Under the pieces are notes generated by a model. It was not told the origin of the DNA and searched no databases. It was given only the letters and a program-made list of their open reading frames with translations. DNA of 64,000 nt from Hexactinellida sp. DTS-2022 (Eukaryota > Porifera > Hexactinellida): assembly GCA_028753945.1 (NCBI GenBank), contig JAPNXP010000007.1, forward strand, positions 3,410,001-3,474,000. Direction: 5' to 3'. The translations under genes were made by a program, and so were the position numbers. Shown here piece after piece: positions 11,167-21,911 of this stretch. The first letter of the stretch is position 1; each line of letters begins with the position of its first letter.

Positions 11167-11215
11167 GTGGTCGAGGGTTGCCTCCTGATGAGTCCATGCA
11201 ACGGGACTAAACCAC
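11167..11215 (+). ncRNA. Type III hammerhead ribozyme-like fold, likely inactive
   Basis: All parts of a minimal hammerhead occur in order. Stem III 5' strand GTGG (11167-11170) is followed by T-C as the cleavage-site pair (predicted cut after C11172). Stem I is GAGG-GTTG-CCTC (11173-11184) and the core is CTGATGA (11185-11191). Stem II is GTCC with an 8-base loop and GGAC (11192-11207). TAAA stands where GAAA is expected (11208-11211), and the stem III 3' strand is CCAC (11212-11215). Only the first base of the GAAA box differs. That position is G12, which is important for catalysis, so the copy is probably inactive. Such ribozymes are known in animal satellites, retrozymes and Penelope-like elements. 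Stem III is short, as in satellite hammerheads that act as dimers. Confidence 0.62.
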
Positions 11216-11399
11216 TCACATACTATCCCTATGAATTGAAGTCGATCATAGCAACTAGTCATCACACTAGGTTGTGGGCTTCATCTCATAATATAGTCTG
11301 CATTGACAACATGAATGCATATGGTCTTAGTGTTATTCCTATTAGTACAGTACATAATGGGTATAATGATATTGGATATAGTGATATAATGGATATAGT

Positions 11400-12998
11400 C
11401 AGGCCCTACGAGAGGGGGGGGCAGACGGGGCAGTGCCCCGGGGCCCAGGGCTAAATAGGGGGCCCAGGGCTAGAGAAGGGGCAGGGCTAGATATGGACCT
11501 CGTGGCCTAGGGAGGCCCAAGATCTGGGTCATTAATGTCCTAAGTCCATGTATTTGATTATTATTGTTTCTGACTAGATCTATATTTGCATAGAGGCGTG
11601 AAATTCGAAATTTAAATGTATTATTATCTTTTGTCATCTTTCTAGTTCTTCACTTAATTTGAATATTTTAGAAATGGTAGTGAGAAATGTAAACATAATT
11701 ATGTAGAATTGAATTACATACAATAGCTTTTCTAAAATTAATTATGTACTACTACTTTATTAGTATTTTCTAATATCTTCTAACCACAAAATAAATTATA
11801 TAAATACTAAAGTCATTGGTATTATTCTAATTGTTTTGAAAAAGAATTCGACTGAAAATGCATAAATCTGGTGCTCAGAAAAGAAAAAAGAAAAGAGCGA
11901 GAGAAGAAAATGCAATGCAAGGTAGAACAACATTGTTCGAAATAGGTATTACATCTACTCTAGAACATAGTCCAAGCACAATTTCATCGGAGGCTCTAAA
12001 TCAAATCGGAGTTTCCCCTGAAATATCGTTAATTGCAGAAATTTTAGATGATGACTCTAATGAGTCAGAAATTTTACCAGAAAGTAATGGACAATCTATA
12101 GTTCGAGAAACTAACAGTGTGGAGGATGATTATGTTATAGAAGGAGTCCAAAAGATACTATCTACAGATAATACATTATTTGATATAGGTCTAGATATCG
12201 GAATGATTACTATCTTGTCAAATACAATAATAGATGAATATTTGTATATAACGTCATCATTGATCATGTAATCAGTGGTCTTACGAGAAGATTCAATACT
12301 GCAAATGAAATTTTGCAGACATTTGGATTTTTGTGGCTATATTTTGGCTTGAGTGAGGAAGAAATATGCCAAAGGTCAAACATTCTTGCAAATATTTACA
12401 AAGACGACATAAATGGTGAAGAATTGGGCAGAGAAATTGTTGATCTTAAGAGTATGATTCAAATTGCAAATTTCGGAAAAGAGCAAATGAACCCTTATGA
12501 ATTAATCAATGCAATTCACAAGTATAAACTGGAAAATATCCTTCCAAATATTAGTGTAGCTCTCAGAATTTTTCTCACAATCCCAGTAACAGTAGCCTCA
12601 GCAGAGAGATCTTTCAGTAAACTTAAACTTGTAAAAAATTATCTCAGAAGCACCATGTCACAAGATCGTATGGTTTCCTTGGCAAGATTGAGCATTGAAT
12701 CTGAATTGGCCAGAAAAATCGATTTTAGCAATGTCATAAAGATATTTGCTCATCAGAAAGCAAGAAAAGCAATGCTAAAACAATAGTTATTTTCTTCAAG
12801 CTCAATATAATTAATTAATAATTCATATACTAATACTATTTACTTTTTCATGTCTTAATAATCAATATACTCGATATGACGTAACTTTCGATAATATCTA
12901 ATTAATAAATGAGAGAAAGATTTGCTTAATGATAGTCAATTAGTAAGGGGCCCAGAATTACTCTGCCCCGAGGCAAATAATTTCTCTCGGCGGCCCTG
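11400..12998 (+). mobile_element. Internally deleted hAT element (ZMYM/TTF-type)
   Basis: The ends are inverted: CAGGCCCTACGAGAG on the left and the complement of CAGGGCCGCCGAGAG on the right. Both sides carry GC-rich 'gccccggggcccag'-like subterminal sequence. Between them lie an N-terminal and a C-terminal transposase piece in plus orientation. No matching 8-base duplication was found, so the copy is old or its flanks have changed. The GATATAGT motifs to its left are part of a small local repeat. Confidence 0.75.
11858..12786 (+). pseudogene. hAT transposase remnant, N- and C-terminal parts
   Basis: The first piece (11858-12271) opens with the basic start typical of ZMYM1/TTF-type hAT transposases (MHKSGAQKRKKKRAREEN). 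The second piece continues from about 12255 in another frame (VISGLTRRFNTANEILQTFG). It ends at 12786 with the hAT dimerisation domain, including VTVASAERSFSKLKLVKNYLR. The catalytic middle is missing. The family protein is several hundred residues longer, so this is a non-functional deletion derivative. The N-terminal piece is rich in acidic residues. Confidence 0.85.
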
Positions 12999-13167
12999 CC
13001 TTCACTAGTACATTCTGCTAGGTACCGAAACTTTATAATTGTTCCAGTTTGTCACCTCCAATTTTGAATAGACACAATGGCAACACTTTGATACGATATT
13101 AGTGAACAAATTAATACACAATATATATTTCACACAAGTTAATTTCTAGGCATTCATATTTGTATTT
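12999..13167. other. Spacer without feature
   Basis: Short AT-rich spacer between the hAT remnant and the minisatellite; nothing recognised. Confidence 0.5.
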
Positions 13168-13252
13168 GTCACGAATTGTCCTGTCACGAATTGTCCGTCA
13201 CGAATTGTCCTGTCACGAATTGTCCTGTCACGAATTGTCCGGTCACGAATTG
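13168..13252. repeat. Minisatellite of TGTCACGAATTGTCC units
   Basis: Six near-identical units of 15-17 bases in tandem (core GTCACGAATTGTC). They translate to repeated NCPVT peptides in one frame, which is an artefact. Such arrays often mark the subterminal part of DNA transposons, but no matching inverted copy was found. Confidence 0.85.
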
Positions 13253-13349
13253 TCTGTATCCCCTTCGTTATAACGAGAGTTCACTTTATATTCATGTTAC
13301 TTCTAGTATTTACATATTATCTATATTTCAGATCAATAATTATATTTGT

Positions 13350-13575
13350 AATTCCCGAGCCAACATCTTCCAACACGAAAGATGTTGGCGTTTACAAAAC
13401 TTTATTTGTGGAAGCCTTATTCCTGCAAATGTTACCGTAAACCTTATAAATTCTACATAACTGGAAACCTCATTAGTGCTGAAGAAAAGCCATACAAATT
13501 AACCGAGCCAACATCTCCCGCGGAAGATTTTGGCGTTTAGCCAACATCTTCCAATCGCCAACATCTCCCGTAACA
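13350..13575. repeat. Scattered GCCAACATCTTCC motifs
   Basis: Four copies of GCCAACATCT(T/C)CC and their inverted partner GATGTTGGCG occur at about 13359-13392 and 13506-13570. They could be two nested MITE-like hairpins. The 13603-13926 stretch that follows has a 28-base match to 3064 but no gene. Confidence 0.6.
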
Positions 13576-13926
13576 TATATATTTCAAGAATATTTCTAAT
13601 AAATGTGGTTGATTATTATTATTATTTTTGAAATTAAATATTGTGGTTGGATAAATATTACCATCTTCTCCTTCATCCTTGGTCCATATTTTCTAGGTAA
13701 ATGTCAGGCCATATATAGAGTAGGCTATGATGTTGCCTATTATAACATTTTGAACTTAGTTTCTATCTCCATTATAAATGCGGTTTCTATTCCCCCATAA
13801 CTTGAATACAATCCGGAAAATCAACAAACACAACAATTGAGTTTTAATAATAAACATTTATTATACGTTCTTGATCTTTAGTGCTATATACTATTATACA
13901 ATGTTTCAGAGCCATCGGGTGATATG

Positions 13927-14007
13927 CATAGGCGTCGTAAACGCAAAGGTCCATCCTTCGGGCCGCCCGGACATTTCCGGGCACCCGAGCGGGTTACGAC
14001 GCCTATG
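13927..14007. mobile_element. Very short (81 bp) hAT-type MITE
   Basis: TIRs CATAGGCGTCGTAA and TTACGACGCCTATG enclose 81 bases. The 8-base duplication GTGATATG is exact at 13919-13926 and 14008-14015. A sister copy with the same ends lies at 29011-29107. Confidence 0.93.
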
Positions 14008-14369
14008 GTGATATGCACGAGTGATACAATTATCACTCTTGAGTGGCAAGGCCGCTATCATCAAACATGCAAGGTAAGCCTTTAGTAAAAAGAAACTCAT
14101 CAAAATAAGGCATTTTAATTTCTTATTAATTAAAGCATCGATATATAATTTCCCATCAATAAATAACACGCTCTTAAAGTAAACGAATTAAAATTGATAG
14201 TTTATAGTAATTATTAGAAAATAATTGATCTTAACAAAGTTGCTATTATTCGTCAAAATACAATTGTGTGCTTTAGCAAATTAGACAACTAGAACTGAAC
14301 GATTACAAATATACAAACATGCATGATTCAAATTAAAATCAGTAGCACGAAAAGACCAAATCCTGGAAG
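14008..14369. other. No feature recognised
   Basis: AT-rich spacer; the 87-codon minus ORF at 13906-14169 reads through the MITE and is not credible. Confidence 0.5.
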
Positions 14370-14857
14370 CAGACCTGGGGCTGATTACTAGTGAGTGATT
14401 ACGATTACGATTACGATTACATCCTTCAGAAAAAGCTTGATTATGATTACGATTACGATTACACGAAATGTTGTAATCGATTACAATTGATTACAATTTC
14501 ATTTTCTTTACGATGCAATACGATCGTTCCGATTAAGCCCCGGAGTTTCATGCGCACGAAAAATAAGGCCCGTGTGCATGGGAGTAGCCACCAAGAATTA
14601 TTTGTAGGGACCAGATATATCTTTCGGGGTGCAATGAGATCAGTGAACCCTTAAACTATAACCTTATTTAAAGTTATTGTGGAAAATTTGGGGGGTCTGG
14701 TGCCATACCTGGGGCTGATTACTAGTGGGTGATTACGATTACGATTACGATTACATCCTTCAAAAAAAGCTTGATTATGATTACGATTACGATTACAGGA
14801 AAAGTTGTAATCGATTACAATCGATTACGATTGTAATCGTAATCAGCCCCAAGCCTG
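14370..14857. mobile_element. hAT-type element with GATTAC hexamer repeats
   Basis: Ends CAGACCTGGGGCTGATTAC and the complement of CAGGCTTGGGGCTGATTAC define the element. The 8-base duplication CCTGGAAG is exact at 14362-14369 and 14858-14865. The left 130 bases (GATTAC repeats, 'catccttcagaaaaagctt', TTGTAATCGATTAC) are repeated at 14703-14840, so the element carries a duplicated or nested left end. No transposase. The Asp-Tyr repeat ORF across it is an artefact of the hexamer. Confidence 0.9.
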
Positions 14858-14871
14858 CCTGGAAGTAGTTA

Positions 14872-15367
14872 TCTATACTATTAAAACACAAGGGTGGGTG
14901 TATATATATATTTGTTTGTATGTTCCGAGTTGATTGAAGAAACTGGACGGTTTCCAAATGAGTTTTTGGCATATAGAGGTAACTTTTGGCACTCGCCAAC
15001 AAGTTGAGGTTTCCACTCAAAATCTCTCACACCTCGACAAGTTATGACGTCATTGTCACATTTCGAGAACCCTGAAAATTCACTTAATCGTACCTAATTC
15101 GCGTCCTCTAAGAGATAAAAATCTGAAAATTAATAGAACATGCACATTAGTGATGAGGACACGTTGGTCACACCAGATCGCCACTATGCTGAGTCATTAT
15201 CGCATGATGACGTAATCACTAAATTTCACATTGTTAAAATTGACTATTTAGGCCTATTTACGCTTTATAATCAATATTAGGAGTATATAAACCACACACC
15301 AACCGCAAAGCGGTTGGTGTGTGGTTGTGTTCTGCCGCGAAGCGACCTAGCAAGCGAAGCGCGCTAG
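14872..15367 (+). mobile_element. Non-autonomous Helitron
   Basis: It begins with TCTATACTATTAAAACAC directly after an A and ends with CTAG directly before a T, as Helitrons do. Near the 3' end are GC-rich hairpin-forming segments: 'accgcaaagcggt' and 'ctagc...gctag', with 'cgcgaagcg' motifs. The same 3' end appears on the opposite strand at 63761. No Rep/helicase coding is present. It sits 6 bases beyond the target duplication of the preceding hAT element. Confidence 0.85.
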
Positions 15368-15612
15368 TTTAGGTATGAGATAGCGCATTTATACATTTAT
15401 AATTTATTGTCCATCGATGCTATGTTTACTGCAGCGGATGCAAATTATACAAGAGATCAGTATAAATTTAACATAATTATTTCAGTGATGTCATATTATA
15501 TAATTAAATTTGCACACCAGCTAGTATATTTAATGTAACTAAATTCAGTTAAAATGCTAGGTCCTCCAATATGTTAAATTATGATCTCTTCGCCACATAT
15601 ATCTCTCATAAA

Positions 15613-16081
15613 CAGGGGCGTCAATTTGAAGAGCAAATTGCGGGGTGGGGGGGGGGGGGGTCGAACAACAATTTCATATACTATCATTAGGATGATATCC
15701 CTCATTATGTACTGTCGTAAAACCATTAATTCGAACACTCAAGGGAAAATTAGCGAATTTTTGGTCGAATTAGCGAATTTTCAAAATATTGAACGGATAT
15801 TTTCTAGGAGGGGCTTCCAAGGGAAATTAAATTTGTTTGAATTAACGTTTGTCGACTGTAATAACACAAGGTAAATCCAAGTATACATGGGTTTAAAAGA
15901 CGAGCGACCCTAGCTAGCGAGAAAAATTTTGGGGATAATAGGATTTTCAAATATCATCGAAAATCACAAAATAATTTTAAAAGACTGATTTAGGGGAGAT
16001 AAATATATGAGGTGCACGAAATATTGTCGGGGGCGAAATGATACTCTCGCCACCCTTCCCTCCCCAGGTTCGACGCCCTTG
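15613..16081. mobile_element. hAT-type MITE
   Basis: TIRs CAGGGGCGTCAA and the complement of CAAGGGCGTCGAA; the 8-base duplication CTCATAAA is exact at 15605-15612 and 16082-16089. A G-tract of 14 bases follows the left end. No transposase. Confidence 0.92.
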
Positions 16082-16089
16082 CTCATAAA

Positions 16090-17144
16090 GTTCTTCCAGT
16101 CAACAATAGTTACCTGGTGCCCAGTGCCCACTGCAATTGATCCTCCATAATAGAGAGTGACTGGAAGATTTGGAATTAGCCGAGATTTGGAATCAGCCTC
16201 AAATAATGATATACCTATTACAGTGTAACCTATATAAGTGGGGAAGCATGGAACGGGCAAAATTTGAATTTGCTCCCCATTCCACGGTTATAATTTCAAT
16301 TGGATAAAAATTATGGCCATATTATACAACATACAACACCCCATTAAACAACCATTTTTTAGAAGTTGGGAAGAACTAAGCATATTTGACTGTGCTATGG
16401 TCAATTAAAGCCATTTTTGGAATTCAAATTTTTATTCGAAATTTTAATTTTTAATTTTTAATTTTTAAAAAGCAGTTATTCTTTAGAAATGCAAGCCTCG
16501 ATTAGGTTATTAATCTTATAGAGTTAGCTTGAGACTATAAAAAGTTACCATTAACATGAAAATCCAGTATATGGTTAATTTGATCAGCAATCGACCAATG
16601 CTCCCCGCATAGGCGTAGAAGTAGCCCGGGACGGCCCGGGGAGGTTCTGGAAGCACACGGGCGGCCAGGGGGATTTGGATCGAAAAATCATTTAAATATA
16701 CTATAATCTTTCCCGATATGCCTTCTCCAAATACATATATAGTGCACCTTATTGAATTTCTCATTCAATTGCGAATTTATTATTTGTTATTGTCACTTGC
16801 TATATACCTATACCTTGAGACTTGACGCTTGTTAGTGTCCAAGCTGCTCTCCGAGAATGTATAAAAGCATATTGACGATGGCTGAAAACGTCCAAGTATC
16901 GCTAACTCGCCCGCCAGATAATAATGATTTTCTAGAAACGTTTACGCCTATGGCTCCCCCCATCATATTCTCCATATATTATCTTACCTCTCTTATGAAA
17001 CTTTGCCAAATATTAGCAATCAATTCCTTTTAGTTTGCAAGATGTGGGCCATCTATTTTTGACGAAATAATATCATCGTACGCTTATAATTTATAGACAC
17101 CTAGATACTGATATTGATAACTATTTCCGATCTATACGCCTTAG
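16090..17144. other. Gene-free stretch with one GC-rich MITE scrap
   Basis: 16606-16700 starts GCATAGGCGTAGAAG and is rich in CCCGGGACGGCCCGGG; it resembles the CATAGGCGTCG family but lacks a clean right end. Nothing else is supported. The minus ORFs here cross this scrap. Confidence 0.5.
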
Positions 17145-17481
17145 GCCATATAAAATAAATAACTTGTTTATCATCCCCGTCCGTCCCAATTATACCCTCA
17201 GTCAGTGTATATTTTATTACTATCTTATGAACATAGAGGGACAAAAATATTGGCTATAAACTTCTAATGTATTAATTTTTAATGTCTTGTATTTTAGAGC
17301 ATTACTTTAATCATTTCACCTTTGTCAGGTGATTTGCTAATTTAAACAAATATTATTATTTATTGTTTGGCATAGGATAATTATATTTGCATTATAATGG
17401 AAATAATAAGAAATAAGAAATCCCGGACGCTGTACATATCTTCTGGGCATTCCGGATGATAAACAATTAATCTATTTTACC
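17145..17481. mobile_element. Harbinger-like MITE fragment
   Basis: The left end (TTA, then GGCCATATAAAATAAAT) matches the element at 3901-4253. An inverted TTGTTTATCATCC motif occurs near 17460, but the expected right terminus is absent and a hAT-type MITE follows at 17482. Confidence 0.5.
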
Positions 17482-18558
17482 CAGGGATTTTCACGAGTCA
17501 CTAGATTGACTCGATGACTCGCGAGTCACCTCGAGTCAGACTCGGTGACTCGAGTAATCGAATGTTACCACGAGTCAAGTCAAGATGCGCGAGTTATCGA
17601 TGTGTTCGTATGGTAAGAACAGGGTTGCCAATCCAATCTAATCGATTAAAATTTTGCAATCGATATCGATAGGCAATCCAATTGATGATATAATCTGACA
17701 ATCCAATCCAATCGATAATCGATAAAAATCATCGATTATATATTGAATTTCAATCCATAATTTATTGATTTCTATCCATTATTTATTGATTGTTTGTCGA
17801 TTTTCTATCGATTATTTATCGATTATCTGTCAATTTCTATCTAATATTTATAGATAACTTGTCGATTTTCTATCGATAATTTATTGATTATCCATCGATT
17901 GTGTATAAATTTAGGGTGCATTATCTAGTCTCCATGATTAAGAAATATGTATACTAGAGTGCAAAGTATTAGAACATCACTACACGTGTTAAGAATTCCT
18001 GCATTTAAGCTTATAGCAGCATAATAACATCTATAAATGCTTCAATATGGCTATTTACATAAATTTACATTTTTATAGAGGTGTTTAACTCATAAGCTAT
18101 AATTTTGTAATGATTTCATATAATTCGTCCAAACTAACAATTATTTTAAAATTATTCGCCTTAAACGTATAATGGAAAAAAATTGATAATTGATAAAAGT
18201 CGGTCGGTAATTATCCAATCGATGAAAACTTTCGGCAATCAAATCGATACAATATTCAGCAATTGATAATCGATAAGTTCTCTCGATTGGATTGGCAACC
18301 CTGGGTAAGAATAGGCTATTGGAAATTGATTATATATCTGTATATTTTTATATAATCTGATTGTATTAGGAATTCGAAAATCCCATGAATCTCAAAAGTT
18401 ATTACCCGACTGACTTGATGACTCGCGAGTCACCACGAGTCATTGAGGCAGACTGGTGACTCGAGTCACCGAATTTTGTCAAGAGTCAATTGACTCGGTA
18501 GCTCGAGTCACTGAATTTGTCACAAGTCAAATGACTCGGTGACTCGTGAATAGCGTTG
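17482..18558. mobile_element. hAT-type MITE with GAGTCA repeats, hosting a second MITE
   Basis: The duplication ATTTTACC is exact at 17474-17481 and 18559-18566. The ends are CAGGGATTTTCACGAG and the complement of CAACGCTATTCACGAG. Both subterminal regions are dense in (C)GAGTCA/TGACTCG motifs in both orientations. The middle is occupied by another MITE (17620-18303). Confidence 0.88.
17620..18303. mobile_element. hAT-type MITE with ATCGAT repeats
   Basis: TIRs CAGGGTTGCCAATCCAATC and its complement; the duplication GGTAAGAA is exact at 17612-17619 and 18304-18311. Internal sequence is full of ATCGATTA-type motifs. It is nested in the GAGTCA MITE, so it is the younger insertion. Confidence 0.94.
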
Positions 18559-18950
18559 ATTTTACCTGGATTTATCCTTCAATTCTAAATATGAATATTA
18601 ATTAAATAGGATATCTTATAGATAATATATCAATACTTATTAGTGTTGTAAAATTTCCAAAAAATTGGTTTTCTATGGAAATTTCTGGAAAGATTACGTA
18701 TTTCAAATTTTGCTTAGGAAATTTTTTTGAAATTGCCAAAATTTTTGTGCTACTTAAGTTAGACTGTCATGAAAGAAAATAACAAGCGCACAGTAACAAC
18801 TCTCCATTATAGATATTGTTTATCAAAATTAAAAAACTAGGTATATATAATAATTTTTCCTTGTAAAATTTCCGGAAATTTAGCTATTTTTTGGAAATTT
18901 CCTAGGAAATTTTCCGACCTTACAATCTATGCATATATGTATATGTGATA
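18559..18950. other. Spacer with AAATTTCC-type inverted motifs
   Basis: About 18650-18920 holds imperfect inverted 'aaaatttcc' / 'ggaaattt' motifs, possibly an old MITE. No gene. Confidence 0.4.
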
Positions 18951-19127
18951 CAGTAGAGCCTCTGAACTTGGGACCGGAACCGTTGTCCGTTATTTAGAGG
19001 TTGTCCGCTATTTAGAGGTTCCTTTTCTATTAGACATATGCTAAATAAATAAATCCGTGCCACGAGGGTTGTCCGTTATTTAGAGGTTGTCCGCTATTTG
19101 GAGCGTCCGTTATGGGAGGCTCCACTG
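18951..19127. mobile_element. pogo/Tc1-type MITE
   Basis: CAGTAGAGCCTC and the complementary GGAGGCTCCACTG are flanked by TA on both sides. Internal TTGTCCGTTATTTAGAGG motifs are repeated. TA duplication and CAGT ends fit the Tc1/mariner (pogo) superfamily. Confidence 0.85.
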
Positions 19128-20008
19128 TATAACCACTTAACTCCAAAATTTGATATGATAATGCACCATTTCACAGAAAAATAATTCGGCGTCACCAATG
19201 TATTTGGTTTGATTCCTAGGTTCTTAACTTTACTATGACACATAAACATTCTATACAGTGGATTCCGTTTAATAGAGCCACCACATACTAAATCTAATAC
19301 TTACCAGTAATGTATTCACTTTGTATGAGATATATGAATTTCGATTTCAGAATCGTATTCTGCGCATCCATTAACTTTCAACTCGAAGCTTTCAACTAAC
19401 TAGTTTATTGACTAGTTTCAAATTATCGTTTGTCACCATGTACCACTTTTCCAATTGATACAAGATGGGAACAAGTGGTATGCAATGGGGACAAGTGGCA
19501 CATGGTGTTAATGAATGACAATTTTCAACCTAATCAGTAGCTAATATAGTTGAAAGCTTCTGCAATGGATATTTCGAATGCGTAAAAAAGCTTTTCAAAT
19601 CAAAATTGCAATATCCCATATATTTTGAATATAATACACATTATACACACTATATTACTATATTCTATAGGAATGTTTGGAGAACGATTACTTTGTAGCG
19701 GAGAGCATATACTATATACATTAAATCAAAGGCGAAAAATCTCTTAGAATTTGAATCAATGCTGTTAGTTCACATAGTTATAAGCCCTGGCCAACAGCCA
19801 AAAAGGCCCAACCCCTAACTGGCTTGTAACCTCCAGTAAACATATGGTAATCCACATATGGGACTCCATATGAGAAACATCAGGGTAATTCCTACAGAAA
19901 TCCTGTGTAATGGAATGGACATGAAAATTCCCCTCTTTTTGGCAACCCTGATTATCCAGCAGTTTATAGTCGATTAAATTTTGCTTAGAAAGAAGAATAT
20001 AATATGAA
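19128..20008. other. Gene-free stretch with an inverted repeat
   Basis: About 19387-19560 has inverted arms (GAAGCTTTCAACT...AGTTGAAAGCTTC), perhaps an old MITE. 19780-19955 contains MITE-like GCCAAAAAG motifs at both ends. The minus ORF at 19765-20028 has no recognisable motif. Confidence 0.45.
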
Positions 20009-20205
20009 TCAACTAAGAAGTTTTCCACCTTTCTTCGTCTTCAGAGTAGAGTATGCAGATTCCATCACCAATAGTTCTTTGCCATCTAAGGATAGTATAT
20101 TTGGCTTGGAATTGAATTCAGGAATATAGGAAGGACTGTTAAGAATAATGCAGGGTATTGCTGTTTCTTTAGAGCTATTGTTGGAAACTGTAACAATACT
20201 AAGCC
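20009..20205 (-). other. Candidate terminal exon of an unknown gene
   Basis: On the minus strand an open frame of about 65 codons runs to a TGA at 20011-20009 without an internal stop. It has coding-like composition (SLDGKELLVMESAYSTLKTK). AG dinucleotides usable as acceptors (CTTAG, TTACAG) lie just upstream of the open part. No domain is recognised. It lies downstream of the EML terminal exon on the same strand, so it would belong to a separate gene. Chance openness is possible. Confidence 0.3.
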
Positions 20206-20535
20206 AGTGATTTTAGGTTATGGTCCAGTCGATGTCACCCTCTTTGAAATGACGAATGCATACCTGAAGAGACTAACGTAATTATGGCAATCTGTAATTG
20301 GAAATTATAGTGTGTCAAACTCCCCTCAGCTCTAAACTTGTGGGAGTGCAGAACTCCAAACTTGGCGTCTATGACTCCTTTAGTTCAAGTTTTTGTTGAT
20401 ATGGCTATTTGAACTATGAAGAATTTCTGGATAAGTTAATTGGGTGATTAAGCACGTCTTTCAATTGATTTATAATCGGTGGCGAATCCAAGTTGGGGAT
20501 GAGTTTATTTATTCGATGACCTTTAATATGGAATA

Positions 20536-20770
20536 TAGTAAACTCCCGTTATAACGAAATTACTCGGGACCGTGGTTTTATTTCGTTATAAGCGGTGTTT
20601 GGTATAACCGGAGTAAATCAATAGCTTAGAGGCTATATGGGATTTAATTGACTTCGTTATAAGCGAAATTTAGTTATATCCATTTCGTTGTAACCGAAGT
20701 TTTAATAATGTAATAAAGAAAGATGGATTTCCTGACCATTGAATGACTTCGTTATAACGGGAGTTGACTG
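20536..20770. mobile_element. pogo/Tc1-type MITE
   Basis: Ends TAGTAAACTCCCGTTATAAC and the complement of CAGTCAACTCCCGTTATAAC, flanked by TA. Internal TTCGTTATAA motifs are repeated in both orientations. Confidence 0.85.
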
Positions 20771-20772
20771 TA

Positions 20773-21911
20773 CTTTCTATTTATTTTACTCAATTATTTG
20801 TACGGAACTAAAATATCACATAAATTGGCCTTAACCCCTGATTACTCCAAATTTTAACTATAGAACTATTATAAACTTTTACTAACCAAGACATGAGATT
20901 ATTCAGAATGCATGGCGTCATATACTTATCATATTGTGCAGTTGTATAAGGTGTTATAATTAATTTCAGAACGATATGAATTATCTAGTGAGCGTCGCAC
21001 TTGTTAGGTACACTAATTCTCCGAGATCCGGACCTCTCAGATACAGGAAACTCCTTCAACCGAGCACCCTTATTGGTAAAAAGCCAAGCCAGATAAGTAT
21101 TCATTTAACAGGCAATGGAGTTTAATGACAAAATTATCTATACATATTAAAAATTGTCTACAACCCGGAAAAAACACTAGTTTTTGATTTTTGAATGAAT
21201 CTAGAAATATGGATTTTACACCTTTGGATTGCACATGTACGCGCCATTGTAACGGGAAAATCCGGACGACAGGAAGCCTAAGGGAGATTTGAGTGTATTT
21301 GTACAAGTGTGAATAGCACTATTGGCTCTGACTTCTAGGTCTTCGCCACTGTGCCCGAGAATAGGGAAAATAACGCTCCCAGAACCCCAGCTGGAGCTTG
21401 GATCCCAAATCTTCCCCTTGGGGAGCCCCTCTTGTTATAAATATAGCTTTATACTCCGTAATATTGCTTATGTTATAGAATAATGCTACATTCAGTTTTC
21501 AACGAGTTGTAGATAATTTAAGATATGTTCTTGTTATGTAATATTGTAATTTTGTACCATTATTGATTAAAATGATACACATTTAGCCCGTTTTAGGAAA
21601 GTGTCCGTATCTGTGATGTTTGAGTGTATATTACAAAAAATGATAAATAGTTGCACTGGGCTGTAGTAGTAATATTATTGCGAAACACCATAGGACTATA
21701 GTCTATCAATCGGTACCATTATAGGAATTCTTCTCAATATATTATGGATATTAATTTACAACTAGTACAACCATATATAAACATAATAGGTGTAGTATAA
21801 AGAGAATTATATACTTCTAAAATAGTATCTAAGCTAGGACAAAAATTTATACAATATAAGTTTCTAATGGTCGAAACATATATACAGTATATATATATGA
21901 ATGAAAAATTT
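20773..21911. other. 3' flank of the EML gene
   Basis: No gene recognised. The minus ORF at 21070-21306 shows no motif. The 3' untranslated region of the EML transcript should lie at the right-hand end of this interval; I see no unambiguous AATAAA on the minus strand close to the stop. Confidence 0.45.

Noticed and set aside
13176-13460. ORF with NCPVT repeats
   Set aside because: It reads through the TGTCACGAATTGTCC minisatellite; no independent coding evidence.
14391-14654. ORF with Asp-Tyr repeats
   Set aside because: It is the translation of the GATTAC hexamer tract inside a hAT-type element.
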